NCBI RefSeq assembly: GCF_024972755.1
Contig: NZ_CP087724.1
Coordinates: 1,922,001 to 1,986,000, forward strand
Length of the DNA stretch: 64,000 nt
Source: Halanaeroarchaeum sp. HSR-CO
GTDB lineage: Archaea > Halobacteriota > Halobacteria > Halobacteriales > Halobacteriaceae
Direction: 5' to 3'
Every line of letters starts with the position of its first letter. The first letter of the stretch is position 1. This document shows, in pieces, positions 35,718-43,848 of the stretch. A program made the translations under genes and the position numbers. The notes beneath the pieces are model-generated. The model was not told where the DNA came from and made no database searches. It worked only from the letters and a program-made list of their open reading frames with translations.

Positions 35718-37817
35718 CTACCGGGCGATCGCGTCGACAGTCGCCATCGCCTCGCGGAAGTGCTCCATCCCGATCGTGACCGACTGGTCGTCCGTGTCTC
35801 CGGCGGCTTCCCGCCGCTCGGCGACGTCCCTGATCGCACGCATCGCGGCCCGACGGACGAGCGCCGCGACGTCCGCACCCGTATAGCCGGCGAGATCCGC
35901 GGCGATGGCCTCGAGGTCGACGTCCGCTGCCAGTGGCTTCTCGCGAGCGTGCACCCGGAGAATCTCGAGCCGTCCCTCCCGGTCGGGTTCGGGCACCTCG
36001 ACGTGTTCCTCGAGTCGCCCGGGCCTGAGCAGGGCCGGATCGAGTGCGTCCTTGCGGTTGGTCGCAGCGAGGACGACGAGATTCGGGTCATCCGCGGCCG
36101 AATCCATCTCGGTGAGGAGCTGTGAGACCACCCGTTCGCTCACCTCGTGGCTTCCGCCCCCACGTGCCCCGGCGATGGCGTCGATCTCGTCGAAGAAGAC
36201 GATGGCCGGCGCTGCCTGTCGAGCGCGTTCGAACACCGATCTGACGGCGCGTTCGGACTCCCCCACGTAGCGGTCCAGGATCTCGGGACCGGCGACCCGG
36301 ATGACGTTGACGCCGCTTTCGTGGGCGATGGCGCGAGCGAGCATCGTCTTGCCGGTGCCGGGCGGCCCATAGAGCAGGACCCCGGTAGGCGGTTCCGTGG
36401 ACGCGGCCTCGAAGAGGTCGCCGTGAGTCAGTGGCCACTCGACGGCCTCCCGGAGCGACGCCTTCGCCGCGTCGAGCCCACCGATGTCGTCAAAGGACGT
36501 CTCCGGTAGTTCGGCGACGTACTCGCGCATGGCCGATGGCTCGACGCCGGAGAGCGCGCGTTCGAAATCGCGTCGCGTCACTTCCACGTCCCACGTCCCC
36601 GCCTCGCGACCACGTCTGAGAGCGTACATGGCGGCCTCGGCGACGAGCGCTCTGAGGTCCGCCCCCACGAAGCCGTGGGCGCGCTCGGCGATCCGTTCGA
36701 TGTCGACGTCGTCGGCGAGCGGCGTCCCGCGCGTATGGATCTGGAGGATCTCCGTACGGCCCACTGCATTTGGGACGCCGACCTCGACCTCGCGGTCGAA
36801 TCGTCCCGGTCGGCGCAGCGCGGGATCGATGGCGTCGACACGGTTCGTCGCGCCGATGACGACGACCTCGCCACGAGACTCGAGACCGTCGAGCAGCGAG
36901 AGCAACTGGGCGACGATGCGACTCTCCATGTCCCCGCCGTCCTCGCGTTTCGGTGCGACCGCGTCGATCTCGTCGAAGAAGACGATGCTCGGGGCCTGCG
37001 CTTCGGCCTCCTCGAATATCTCTCTGAGCCGTTCTTCGGACTCGCCCTTGTACTTTCGAACGATCTCCGGGCCCGAGATATTCTCGAAGTGGGCGTCGGC
37101 CTCGTTAGCCACTGCCCGCGCGATGAGCGTCTTGCCGGTCCCCGGCGGGCCGTGCATCAGGATGCCCTTCGGCGGTTCGATCCCTAGCCGGTGGAAGACC
37201 CCCGGGTCGGAGAGCGGCAGTTCCACCAGCTCCCGGACCTGCTCGAGTTCCTCGTCGAGACCCCCGATGTCCTCGTAGGTGAGGCCGACGGAGTCGGGTG
37301 CCGACGACGTGCGCTCTTCGGGCTCGGTGATGACCACCGATGTGGATTCGGTGACCCGAACGGGTCCCGACGGCTCGGTCTCCCGGACCTGGAACTCGCC
37401 CAGGTCGCCCAGACCCTCGACTTTCACGCGCTCTCCGGTAGAGACGGGCCGGTCCAGAAGTGCCCGCTTCACGACCGGTTCGATCGCGGCCGCATCTCTC
37501 GACTGGGCGACCGTCGGCGAGACCACCACTTCGGTAGCTCGTTCGGCGGTCGCCGGCGAGAGTCGCGCCGCCTCGCCGACCGAGATCCCGGCGTTGGCAC
37601 GGATCTGCCCGTCCGCGCGGAAGGCGTCCGCGTCGAGGTCGGAACGACCCGGCCAGACCGTCGCGACCGTCGAGCGCCGACCGTCGATCCGGACGATCTC
37701 ACCGCTCAACACGCCGAGGTCTCGCATCAACGCCCTGGAGAGGCGAACCGTGCCCCGGCCAGCGTCGCGTGGATGAGCTTCCAGCACGCGTGCCTGGCGA
37801 CCGCGACCGTCTTGCAT
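35718..37817 (-). CDS. cdc48: Cdc48-family AAA+ ATPase (VAT-like)
   Basis: A 699-residue double-AAA protein. The N-terminal double-psi barrel (~1-160) is followed by domain D1 (Walker A GPPGTGKT ~ residue 225, DEID in Walker B) and D2 (GPPGTGKT ~490). Second-region-of-homology arginines lie in ATNR and RRPGRFDRE. It unfolds proteins for degradation or disassembly. Two Cdc48 paralogues are common in haloarchaea. The start at 37817 (MQDGRGRQARV) is preferred over an ATG nine codons upstream. Confidence 0.92.
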   Translation of the reverse strand: MQDGRGRQARVLEAHPRDAGRGTVRLSRALMRDLGVLSGEIVRIDGRRSTVATVWPGRSDLDADAFRADGQIRANAGISVGEAARLSPATAERATEVVVSPTVAQSRDAAAIEPVVKRALLDRPVSTGERVKVEGLGDLGEFQVRETEPSGPVRVTESTSVVITEPEERTSSAPDSVGLTYEDIGGLDEELEQVRELVELPLSDPGVFHRLGIEPPKGILMHGPPGTGKTLIARAVANEADAHFENISGPEIVRKYKGESEERLREIFEEAEAQAPSIVFFDEIDAVAPKREDGGDMESRIVAQLLSLLDGLESRGEVVVIGATNRVDAIDPALRRPGRFDREVEVGVPNAVGRTEILQIHTRGTPLADDVDIERIAERAHGFVGADLRALVAEAAMYALRRGREAGTWDVEVTRRDFERALSGVEPSAMREYVAELPETSFDDIGGLDAAKASLREAVEWPLTHGDLFEAASTEPPTGVLLYGPPGTGKTMLARAIAHESGVNVIRVAGPEILDRYVGESERAVRSVFERARQAAPAIVFFDEIDAIAGARGGGSHEVSERVVSQLLTEMDSAADDPNLVVLAATNRKDALDPALLRPGRLEEHVEVPEPDREGRLEILRVHAREKPLAADVDLEAIAADLAGYTGADVAALVRRAAMRAIRDVAERREAAGDTDDQSVTIGMEHFREAMATVDAIAR

Positions 37818-37892
37818 GCTCGAAGGGAGGGCGCACCGGAGCAAAAGGATGGCGGGGTAACGCCTATGCCATCGGCAGGCGGATTATCATGT

Positions 37893-38027
37893 ATGGTCGA
37901 GGAAACCGAACGGGACGACATGACGTGGTACAAATGCGAGAAATGTGGGCTGATGTTCGACGACCCGGACGACGCGAAAAAACACGAGGAGAACTGCGAT
38001 GCCGAAGAACCGTCGTACCTCCAGTGA
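37893..38027 (+). CDS. Zinc-finger micro-protein (44 aa)
   Basis: A 44-residue protein with a C2HC-type zinc motif: Cys-x2-Cys in YKCEKCGLMF, then His and Cys in AKKHEENC, the look of a truncated C2H2-type finger. The N-terminus and C-terminus are acidic. A TATA-like GATTATC lies ~35 nt before an internal ATG at 37920, which may be the real start. It ends one base before the convergent DUF5796 gene. Function unknown, haloarchaeal. Confidence 0.7.
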   Translation: MVEETERDDMTWYKCEKCGLMFDDPDDAKKHEENCDAEEPSYLQ

Positions 38028-38456
38028 CTACTCCTCGGGGAGCAGTTCGAACTTGCGTTCGCCCATCTCGTCCTCCTCGAACACGAAGACCCGGCCACCG
38101 GCCGTCTCCGGGTCTGCCTCGACTTCGATTGCGTAGCCGTCGAGCGTGACCGTCACACCCGGGAATAGTTCCTCGGTCTCCCCCTTGTCCAACATGACGC
38201 GGCCGACGCCACTGGATTCGAGGATCTCGGCCTCGGTCTTGCGTTCGTTGACGTAGGTCAACATCCCCTCAGTGTCGTCGCCATTCGTCACGAGTACCTG
38301 GACGTCCTTGCCCGGCCGCGTCCGTAGCGTCCCGTGGACCGTCTCCGGGACCCCGTTGTAGAACGCCCGGCGACCGTCGCAGTAGGTCACGTAGATGCCC
38401 TCCTCGGCGAGCGAAATGTCGAGTGTATCCGGTGGGACCTCCGTACGGAGACTCAT
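38028..38456 (-). CDS. DUF5796 haloarchaeal protein
   Basis: A 142-residue protein. N-terminus SLRTEVPPDTLDISLAEEGIYVTYCDGRRAFY and TVTLDGYAIEVEADPETA match my memory of DUF5796, a halobacterial family of unknown function. It is beta-rich and acidic. It is convergent with the zinc-finger micro-protein (adjacent stops) and divergent from aroK. Confidence 0.75.
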   Translation of the reverse strand: MSLRTEVPPDTLDISLAEEGIYVTYCDGRRAFYNGVPETVHGTLRTRPGKDVQVLVTNGDDTEGMLTYVNERKTEAEILESSGVGRVMLDKGETEELFPGVTVTLDGYAIEVEADPETAGGRVFVFEEDEMGERKFELLPEE

Positions 38457-38550
38457 CGGGTGGAGTTCGCACTAAATCGTAAAAAGCCCGCCGCTTGACC
38501 CCGCTTGCCAGGACCGCCACGTGTAAGTGCAACATTGTGGAATGAGCACC

Positions 38551-39399
38551 ATGGACGGTCGTGCCGAAGCACCAGCGGCCGGAACGGTGCTCAATGCCCT
38601 CGCCACCGGCACCGGGTCCGCGTTCGCCATCGACGAGTACGTGCGCGCATCGGTCTCCCTCGGCGGGTCGACCATCGACGGGTCGGTCGACGGGGTTCCG
38701 GACGCCGACACGCGCCTCATCGAGCGAAGCGCCGAACTGGTCATCGACGAGTTCGGCAACGAGCAGGGAGCCAGCGTCGAGACCGACTCGGCTGTGCCGA
38801 TGGCATCCGGCCTGAAGAGCTCCAGTGCCGCGGCGAACGCCGTGGTCCTGGCGACCCTCGACGCCCTCGGTGCCCTCGAGGCCGTGACCAGGGAGGACGC
38901 CGCCAGGATCGGGGTCGCGGCGGCACGAGACGTCGGCGTGACGGCAACCGGTGCCTTCGACGACGCGAGCGCGAGCATGCTGGGCGGCGTGACGGTGACG
39001 AACAACGACCAGGATGCCCTCCTGGTCCGCGACGAGGTGGACTGGGACGTGGTGGTGTGGACGCCCCCCGAGCAGGCGTTCAGTGCCGACGCGGACGTCG
39101 AGCGGTGTCGCCACGTTGCACCGATGGCCGACCTGGTGGCGGAACTGGCACTCGCCGGTCGATATGAGACGGCGATGACCGTCAACGGGTTCGCGTTCGC
39201 CGCCGCCCTGGACCAACCGGCAGCACCGATGGTCGAGGCGCTCCCGATGGCCGACGGCGTCTCCCTGTCCGGGACGGGGCCGAGTTACGTCGCCGTCGGG
39301 GACCGCGAAAAACTCGCGCCCGTCGTCGACGTCTGGGAGGACCGGCCGGGAACCGTCATCGAAACGACCACGCAGACGAACGGGGCAGGACCGATATGA
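38551..39399 (+). CDS. aroK: Archaeal shikimate kinase (GHMP type)
   Basis: A 282-residue GHMP kinase that phosphorylates shikimate; archaea use this fold instead of the bacterial AroK. Recognised by GRAEAPAAGTVLNALATGTG, the ATP motif VPMASGLKSSSAAANA (~ residue 85-100) and LSGTGPSYVAV. The start at 38551 is chosen because relatives begin with a short residue run before GRA; an in-frame ATG at 38542 is an alternative. Its TGA overlaps the chorismate mutase ATG. Confidence 0.92.
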   Translation: MDGRAEAPAAGTVLNALATGTGSAFAIDEYVRASVSLGGSTIDGSVDGVPDADTRLIERSAELVIDEFGNEQGASVETDSAVPMASGLKSSSAAANAVVLATLDALGALEAVTREDAARIGVAAARDVGVTATGAFDDASASMLGGVTVTNNDQDALLVRDEVDWDVVVWTPPEQAFSADADVERCRHVAPMADLVAELALAGRYETAMTVNGFAFAAALDQPAAPMVEALPMADGVSLSGTGPSYVAVGDREKLAPVVDVWEDRPGTVIETTTQTNGAGPI

Positions 39400-39701
39400 C
39401 AGAGACAAACGACGACCAGACCTCACAGCAGGACCGCTCGCTCGACGAACTCCGCCAGGAGATCCAGGACATCGACCGCGACATCGTCGAGCTCATCGCC
39501 CGACGGACCTACGTCGCCGACGCCATCGCCGAGGTCAAATCCGAACGGAACCTGGCAACGACCGACGAGGCCCAGGAACAGGCCGTGATGGACCGGGCCG
39601 GCGAGAACGCGAAACGGTTCGACGTGGATTCGAACCTTGTCAAGGCCATCTTCCGGCTCCTCATCGAGTTGAACAAGATCGAACAGCGCGAGAATCGGTG
39701 A
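39396..39701 (+). CDS. aroQ: Chorismate mutase (AroQ type)
   Basis: A 101-residue helical enzyme that rearranges chorismate to prephenate. The N-terminal helix has LDELRQEIQDIDRDIVELIARR with the Arg that binds substrate, and the C-terminal helix ends LVKAIFRLLIELNKIEQ. A ~12-residue acidic extension starts the protein. The start overlaps the aroK stop (ATGA), coupling two steps that are separated in the pathway by AroA and AroC. Confidence 0.93.
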   Translation: MTETNDDQTSQQDRSLDELRQEIQDIDRDIVELIARRTYVADAIAEVKSERNLATTDEAQEQAVMDRAGENAKRFDVDSNLVKAIFRLLIELNKIEQRENR

Positions 39702-39712
39702 GTGGAGCGGGC

Positions 39713-41614
39713 TCAGTTGACGCTCTTCGAGAGTTCTGCCCCTGCTTTGAACTTCACTGTATCAGAGGCGCTCGCACGCGTGTAGTGGACGATTGGTGCG
39801 GTCAAATGGGTAACTCGACAGACGAACGTGTTCTCCGCGTCACCATCGTCTCCACTTTCGGTTTTCGACCGCCCCGGTCGCTTTCGAAGGATGATGTCTT
39901 CGCCCGCTGCTTCCGAAAGGACCCCTTCGGCGACCGCATCCGATACCGTCCCGTCGAACAGTCGCGCTCCGCGTCGCTGTCGGTCCCCCGATAGGTGGCG
40001 AGCCATCACGTCACCGTAGCCATCACCGTCCACATCACCAGCGTCAACACCGATGACTTCCGTGGGACTGCCCACAGCCACGAGTGTGACCGAATTCTCG
40101 TAGAGGCTGCCATCGTCGATGACCCATCCACCCGTGTAGATGTACTGGTCGGCGTGTTTACAGCGACGCACGTACAACAAGGCGGGGAACGGCGACGGGC
40201 AATCCGGTGGCGCGACCATAACCGGGCAGACGAGTGTCGACGTGGCCCCGTTGTCACCGCTTTCAGGGCCCCAATCGTCGAAGTCCGCGGGTTCGGGAGC
40301 CGACCCGTCAGCACTGACGGCGAGGGCGGGCGTCGTCTCTGTCGCCTGTGGCGGGTCGTTCTGGACGTGAACGGTGGTCGTCCCGTTACCGTCTGACGTT
40401 TCGAGATGGATGTCCGTGTCGACGGGTTCCGAGACGGCAGAGCGGAACGCGTCGGCGTTGTACAGGGTACTGTCGTCGCCGGGGTTCATCAGTCCCGGCC
40501 TGTTGAGCGCGTTCTCACCACCGACCGCCGATCCCTCGTAGAGCGGGCTCGTGTTGCCGTTTCCGCTCGCGAGCGTGTGCTTCCCCCATGCGTAGACGTG
40601 CCCATCGTCGTCGGCTCGACCAGTCACGTACTCGATGATGCGGCGAGGCGTGAGTTCGTCGACGAGCGCGACGTTTCCGGCGGAGAGACGAGCGTCGGGG
40701 ACGGTGACGGTGAACTGCTCGCTGAGTACGGGTTCACCAGCGAGGTACTCGTAGAGTGCACCGATCACTTCGGCGCTGGCTCCAGTCAACGCCTGTAGAC
40801 GAGGGTTACTGACGGATCCTTCTGAACCGTCGTCCAGCGACGATTCGAGGAGTGTGATGTCCGCTTCGACGATCACTCGGACGTCTTCAACGGCGTCACT
40901 GGCGGCGTCCCACTCGCCGTTCTCGACGTGCGCTGCCGCCTGCCGAGTCAGTCCGGCGCGGTGATCTGCGTGTTCTCGGACGGTTACGCACACGTCCCCG
41001 GAGCAGCGTTCGAGCGTCGCCCGCACGTTTTCGATTGTCTCACCCATGACTGCGATGCCACGCCGCCCCGTGCGTGCGGAACGCTTACTGATGGAATCCG
41101 CTGCGGCGTTCGTTTGAGAGAGAAGGTGGTGTTCCAGGTCCAGTGCGTGCGAGCGAGCTTCGACGGCGTCGTCGAGTCCGTCAGCGTCTGCGTCGGCGTC
41201 GTCCGGTCCGCGGATAGTCGATCTGTTGCTCCGAGTATTGTTGTAGTTGGCGCGGGTGTTTCCACCGGCGTCGGCGCCGGTGTAGTCGAAACAACAGGTG
41301 GCTGCGATACCGGTTGTGGTTACCCACGCTTCGAGTTCGATTTCGTCGGAAATCGGTCCGACAGCTGCGGAGACAGTTGGGGCCAATTTGTACACGGTGG
41401 GGTCGCCTGTAGGTGATGGGCCCGTATACTCGCCCATCCCAGCGAACGGCGCTGCTGGCGATGTACCCGTGTTCGTCGTCGCGCTTGCGAGCCTGCCGAG
41501 GCATCCACTGAGTGCACCAACCGCCACGAGACTGCTCGCTGCGAGTATCTGTCGACGGGTCGTTCCAGCAGCCGACAGTCTTCGCTCCACCCTGTGCGTT
41601 CTTTTTACGGCCAT
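39713..41614 (-). CDS. Tat-exported lipoprotein with calcium-binding-like repeats, function unknown
   Basis: A 633-residue secreted protein. The N-terminus has a twin-arginine motif (TTRRQILAASSLVAVGAL) followed by the lipobox LSGC, so it should be Tat-exported and lipid-anchored. A thrombospondin-type acidic loop (DADADADGLDD) lies near residue 125, and a VDAGDVDGDGYGDV FG-GAP/EF-hand-like loop near residue 550. The sequence contains more Ser, Thr, Asn and Cys than its neighbours. I recognise no family. ATG 41614 lies ~31 nt after a TATA-like TCTTATG. Confidence 0.7.
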   Translation of the reverse strand: MAVKRTHRVERRLSAAGTTRRQILAASSLVAVGALSGCLGRLASATTNTGTSPAAPFAGMGEYTGPSPTGDPTVYKLAPTVSAAVGPISDEIELEAWVTTTGIAATCCFDYTGADAGGNTRANYNNTRSNRSTIRGPDDADADADGLDDAVEARSHALDLEHHLLSQTNAAADSISKRSARTGRRGIAVMGETIENVRATLERCSGDVCVTVREHADHRAGLTRQAAAHVENGEWDAASDAVEDVRVIVEADITLLESSLDDGSEGSVSNPRLQALTGASAEVIGALYEYLAGEPVLSEQFTVTVPDARLSAGNVALVDELTPRRIIEYVTGRADDDGHVYAWGKHTLASGNGNTSPLYEGSAVGGENALNRPGLMNPGDDSTLYNADAFRSAVSEPVDTDIHLETSDGNGTTTVHVQNDPPQATETTPALAVSADGSAPEPADFDDWGPESGDNGATSTLVCPVMVAPPDCPSPFPALLYVRRCKHADQYIYTGGWVIDDGSLYENSVTLVAVGSPTEVIGVDAGDVDGDGYGDVMARHLSGDRQRRGARLFDGTVSDAVAEGVLSEAAGEDIILRKRPGRSKTESGDDGDAENTFVCRVTHLTAPIVHYTRASASDTVKFKAGAELSKSVN

Positions 41615-41641
41615 ATGTGTGTGGTACAGAGTCCCACACAG

Positions 41642-41648
41642 CATAAGA
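41642..41648 (-). promoter_or_regulatory. TATA-like box of the lipoprotein gene
   Basis: TCTTATG on the minus strand centred ~31 nt before the ATG at 41614. Confidence 0.4.
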
Positions 41649-41840
41649 CTTCTTAGGAAAACCGAGGTGGCGATGTCGCGAGGGAAGCGCTGCACTCGTC
41701 GGTCGGTTCCTCACGAGAACCACGACGCGCTGGGCAGTTCGGTCCACCAGTCGAGACGAACTCGATCGAACAGGGCCAAAATCGGTACCGACGGTCGTCA
41801 CCGTTTTCGAACAATCACACCGTCGTTTGACAGCCAGTCC

Positions 41841-41846
41841 ATTTAT
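41841..41846 (+). promoter_or_regulatory. TATA box of the SDR gene
   Basis: ATTTAT (in CCATTTATCCC) is ~27 nt before the ATG at 41871, consistent with a leaderless mRNA. Confidence 0.55.
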
Positions 41847-41870
41847 CCCGACGGCACCCGCGGTATCGCC

Positions 41871-42575
41871 ATGGGAGACCAGCGTGTGGCGATCGTGACT
41901 GCCGCAGGACAGGGAATCGGTGAAGCGTGTGCGAGCCGTCTCGCCGACGACGGATACACACCGGTGTTGCTCTCGAAATCGGGGGCGGCGATCGACGTCG
42001 CCGAGGACCTCGGCGGTGTCGGGTTCGAGGGAGACGTCACCGATCCGGACGATCTCGCTACCCTCGTCGAGGCTACCGTCGACCGGTTCGGTCGGGTCGA
42101 CGCGGTCGTCAACAATACTGGCCATCCGGCCACCGGCGATCTGCTCGAGATCGACGACGAGGCGTGGCACGCCGGCCTCGACCTCGTGCTGTTGAACGTG
42201 GTCCGCCTGGCGAGACTCGTCACGCCGGTCATGCGTGAACAGGATGGCGGCGCGTTCGTGAACATCTCGACGTTCTCCGCGTTCGAACCGAGCGCCGACT
42301 TCCCGGTCTCGTCGGTGCTCAGAGCCGGCCTGGGCAGTTTCACGAAGCTCTTTGCCGACCGGTATGCCGCGGCGGGGATCCGGATGAACGCCGTGCTCCC
42401 GGGGTTCGTGGAAACCTACGAGGTGGACGAGAAGACACGCGAATCGATACCGATGAACCGACCGGCGACTCGCGAAGAGATAGCGGACGTGGTCGGATTC
42501 CTCCTCTCGCCGGCCGCCGGCTACGTCACCGGACAGAACGTCCGGGTGGACGGCGGCCTCACGCAGTCGGTCTGA
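41871..42575 (+). CDS. SDR family protein lacking the catalytic Tyr-Lys pair
   Basis: A 234-residue Rossmann-fold SDR. The NAD(P) loop is TAAGQGIGEAC, NNTG matches the NNAG motif, and VRVDGGLTQSV ends the fold. The expected YxxxK is replaced by Ser147..Arg151 (SSVLRAG). This SxxxR pattern occurs in some ketoacyl-reductase-like SDR subgroups whose activity is not established. The substrate cannot be stated. Convergent with the frameshifted gene 42579-42979. Confidence 0.8.
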   Translation: MGDQRVAIVTAAGQGIGEACASRLADDGYTPVLLSKSGAAIDVAEDLGGVGFEGDVTDPDDLATLVEATVDRFGRVDAVVNNTGHPATGDLLEIDDEAWHAGLDLVLLNVVRLARLVTPVMREQDGGAFVNISTFSAFEPSADFPVSSVLRAGLGSFTKLFADRYAAAGIRMNAVLPGFVETYEVDEKTRESIPMNRPATREEIADVVGFLLSPAAGYVTGQNVRVDGGLTQSV

Positions 42576-42578
42576 CCG

Positions 42579-42979
42579 CTATCGGGGTCGCTCCTCGCGG
42601 TCCCGGGGCACGATCCCCAGCGCCGCGAGAACGTAGACGAGACCCACCAGCCGCGTCGCGGTCCCAACGCCGCGACGTACCTCGATATCGTCGGCATTCG
42701 CGTACCCGGCGCGGAGCGCGAAATCGACCGTCCGCCCCGGCGCGAGGAGCATCACCAGTCCTAACACGCCGAGGAGCCCGCGGGATCCAGTCGGTGCCGA
42801 TTTCCCCGTTCGAAGACCCACAGGAAGGTTAGGCCCTCCAGGCGGGCGAGTTGCGTGACACCGCGTCGAAGCCGTGCATCGCCCGAGTTTCGGAGTGCGA
42901 TGCGTTCGACGACGTCGATGAACCGCCCCGGAGTCAGGAACTCCAGCAGGGCGACCACCGAGTATGGATTCGTGTCCAT
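42579..42979 (-). pseudogene. Frameshifted two-module small membrane protein gene
   Basis: Two overlapping frames together make a ~132-residue protein. Frame A begins MDTNPYSVVALLEFLTPGRF (ATG 42979, TATA-like box ~31 nt upstream) and continues as RLRRGVTQLARLEGLTFLWVFERG. It then runs out of frame at an uninterrupted G4A3 run (C4 on the plus strand, 42804-42807). Frame C resumes with KSAPTGSRGLLGVLGLVMLLAPGRT and continues to the stop at 42579. Modules A and C are alike (LLEFLTPGRFIDVVERIAL versus MLLAPGRTVDFALRAGY). One lost G restores the frame. Confidence 0.75.
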
Positions 42980-43031
42980 ATCCCAATAATTCTCACTGGG
43001 GTGCAAAAAAGCTACCCGGCGGTGGTCGGCG

Positions 43032-43799
43032 TCAGTACGAGTTGGCCAGACGGTCGAGTTCGTCGTGGCGCCGTGTCGAGTGCGGAGCGGTGAGCGGCGA
43101 GACGCTGATGACACCGTCCATGATCGCTTTTCTATCGGTCCCCTCCCCATCGGAGAAGGAGTCGTGTTCCATCAGTTGCCAGATGTTGTCCTGGAGGGTC
43201 ACCGTCTCGCCGTCGTGGTTGGCCGTCATGTCGTAGACGCTGGACGGCGACGTGATTCGCATCTCCGTCTTGCCGTTCTCCGGGGCCGGCGCGTTCACGT
43301 TGAGGTAGTCGGCCTGGTCGAAGACGTCCCCGTCGAGGGCCTGATCGACGAGATACCGGGTCGCGCGCACCGCCTCGTCGTACTCCTCGGGGTCGGGTTC
43401 CGACTTCCATCGGTCACCCGGCAGGTACAGCGAGGTCGCGATGGCGGGCACCCCGAAGTAGGCGGCTTCGACGGCTGCGCTCACGGTTCCCGACCGGCCG
43501 AGGACGTACATCCCGAGGTTCGCACCCTGGTTGACGCCGGCCACGACGATGTCGGGCGACGGGCCCAGCGCCTCGATACCGGCGATGACGCAGTCCACCG
43601 GGGTGCCGTCGAGTGCGTACCCGAGTTCGTGGTCCTGTACGCGCGCCTCGCTCGACGTGGCGCGCCCGACGGCGGACCTGTTGTCGGCGGGGGCGACGAC
43701 AGTCACATCGCCGACGTCGGACAGTCCGTCGGCGAGCGCCCGGATACCCGGACTGTCGATACCGTCGTCGTTCGTCAGGAGGATCGTCGGCGAGTCCAT
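43032..43799 (-). CDS. surE: 5'/3'-nucleotidase SurE
   Basis: A 255-residue phosphatase acting on nucleoside monophosphates. N-terminal ILLTNDDGIDSPGIRALADGL holds the metal-binding Asp pair; VVAPADNRSAVGRAT and VVAGVNQGANLG are family motifs. It is last in a same-strand group with tyrA and the Rsm22-like gene, 49 nt after the latter. Start at 43799 fits the family length. Confidence 0.93.
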   Translation of the reverse strand: MDSPTILLTNDDGIDSPGIRALADGLSDVGDVTVVAPADNRSAVGRATSSEARVQDHELGYALDGTPVDCVIAGIEALGPSPDIVVAGVNQGANLGMYVLGRSGTVSAAVEAAYFGVPAIATSLYLPGDRWKSEPDPEEYDEAVRATRYLVDQALDGDVFDQADYLNVNAPAPENGKTEMRITSPSSVYDMTANHDGETVTLQDNIWQLMEHDSFSDGEGTDRKAIMDGVISVSPLTAPHSTRRHDELDRLANSY

Positions 43800-43848
43800 C
43801 TGTCTGCACTGGGTGGTCCGACCGCAAAAGCCCACCGCCCCCGTCCGA

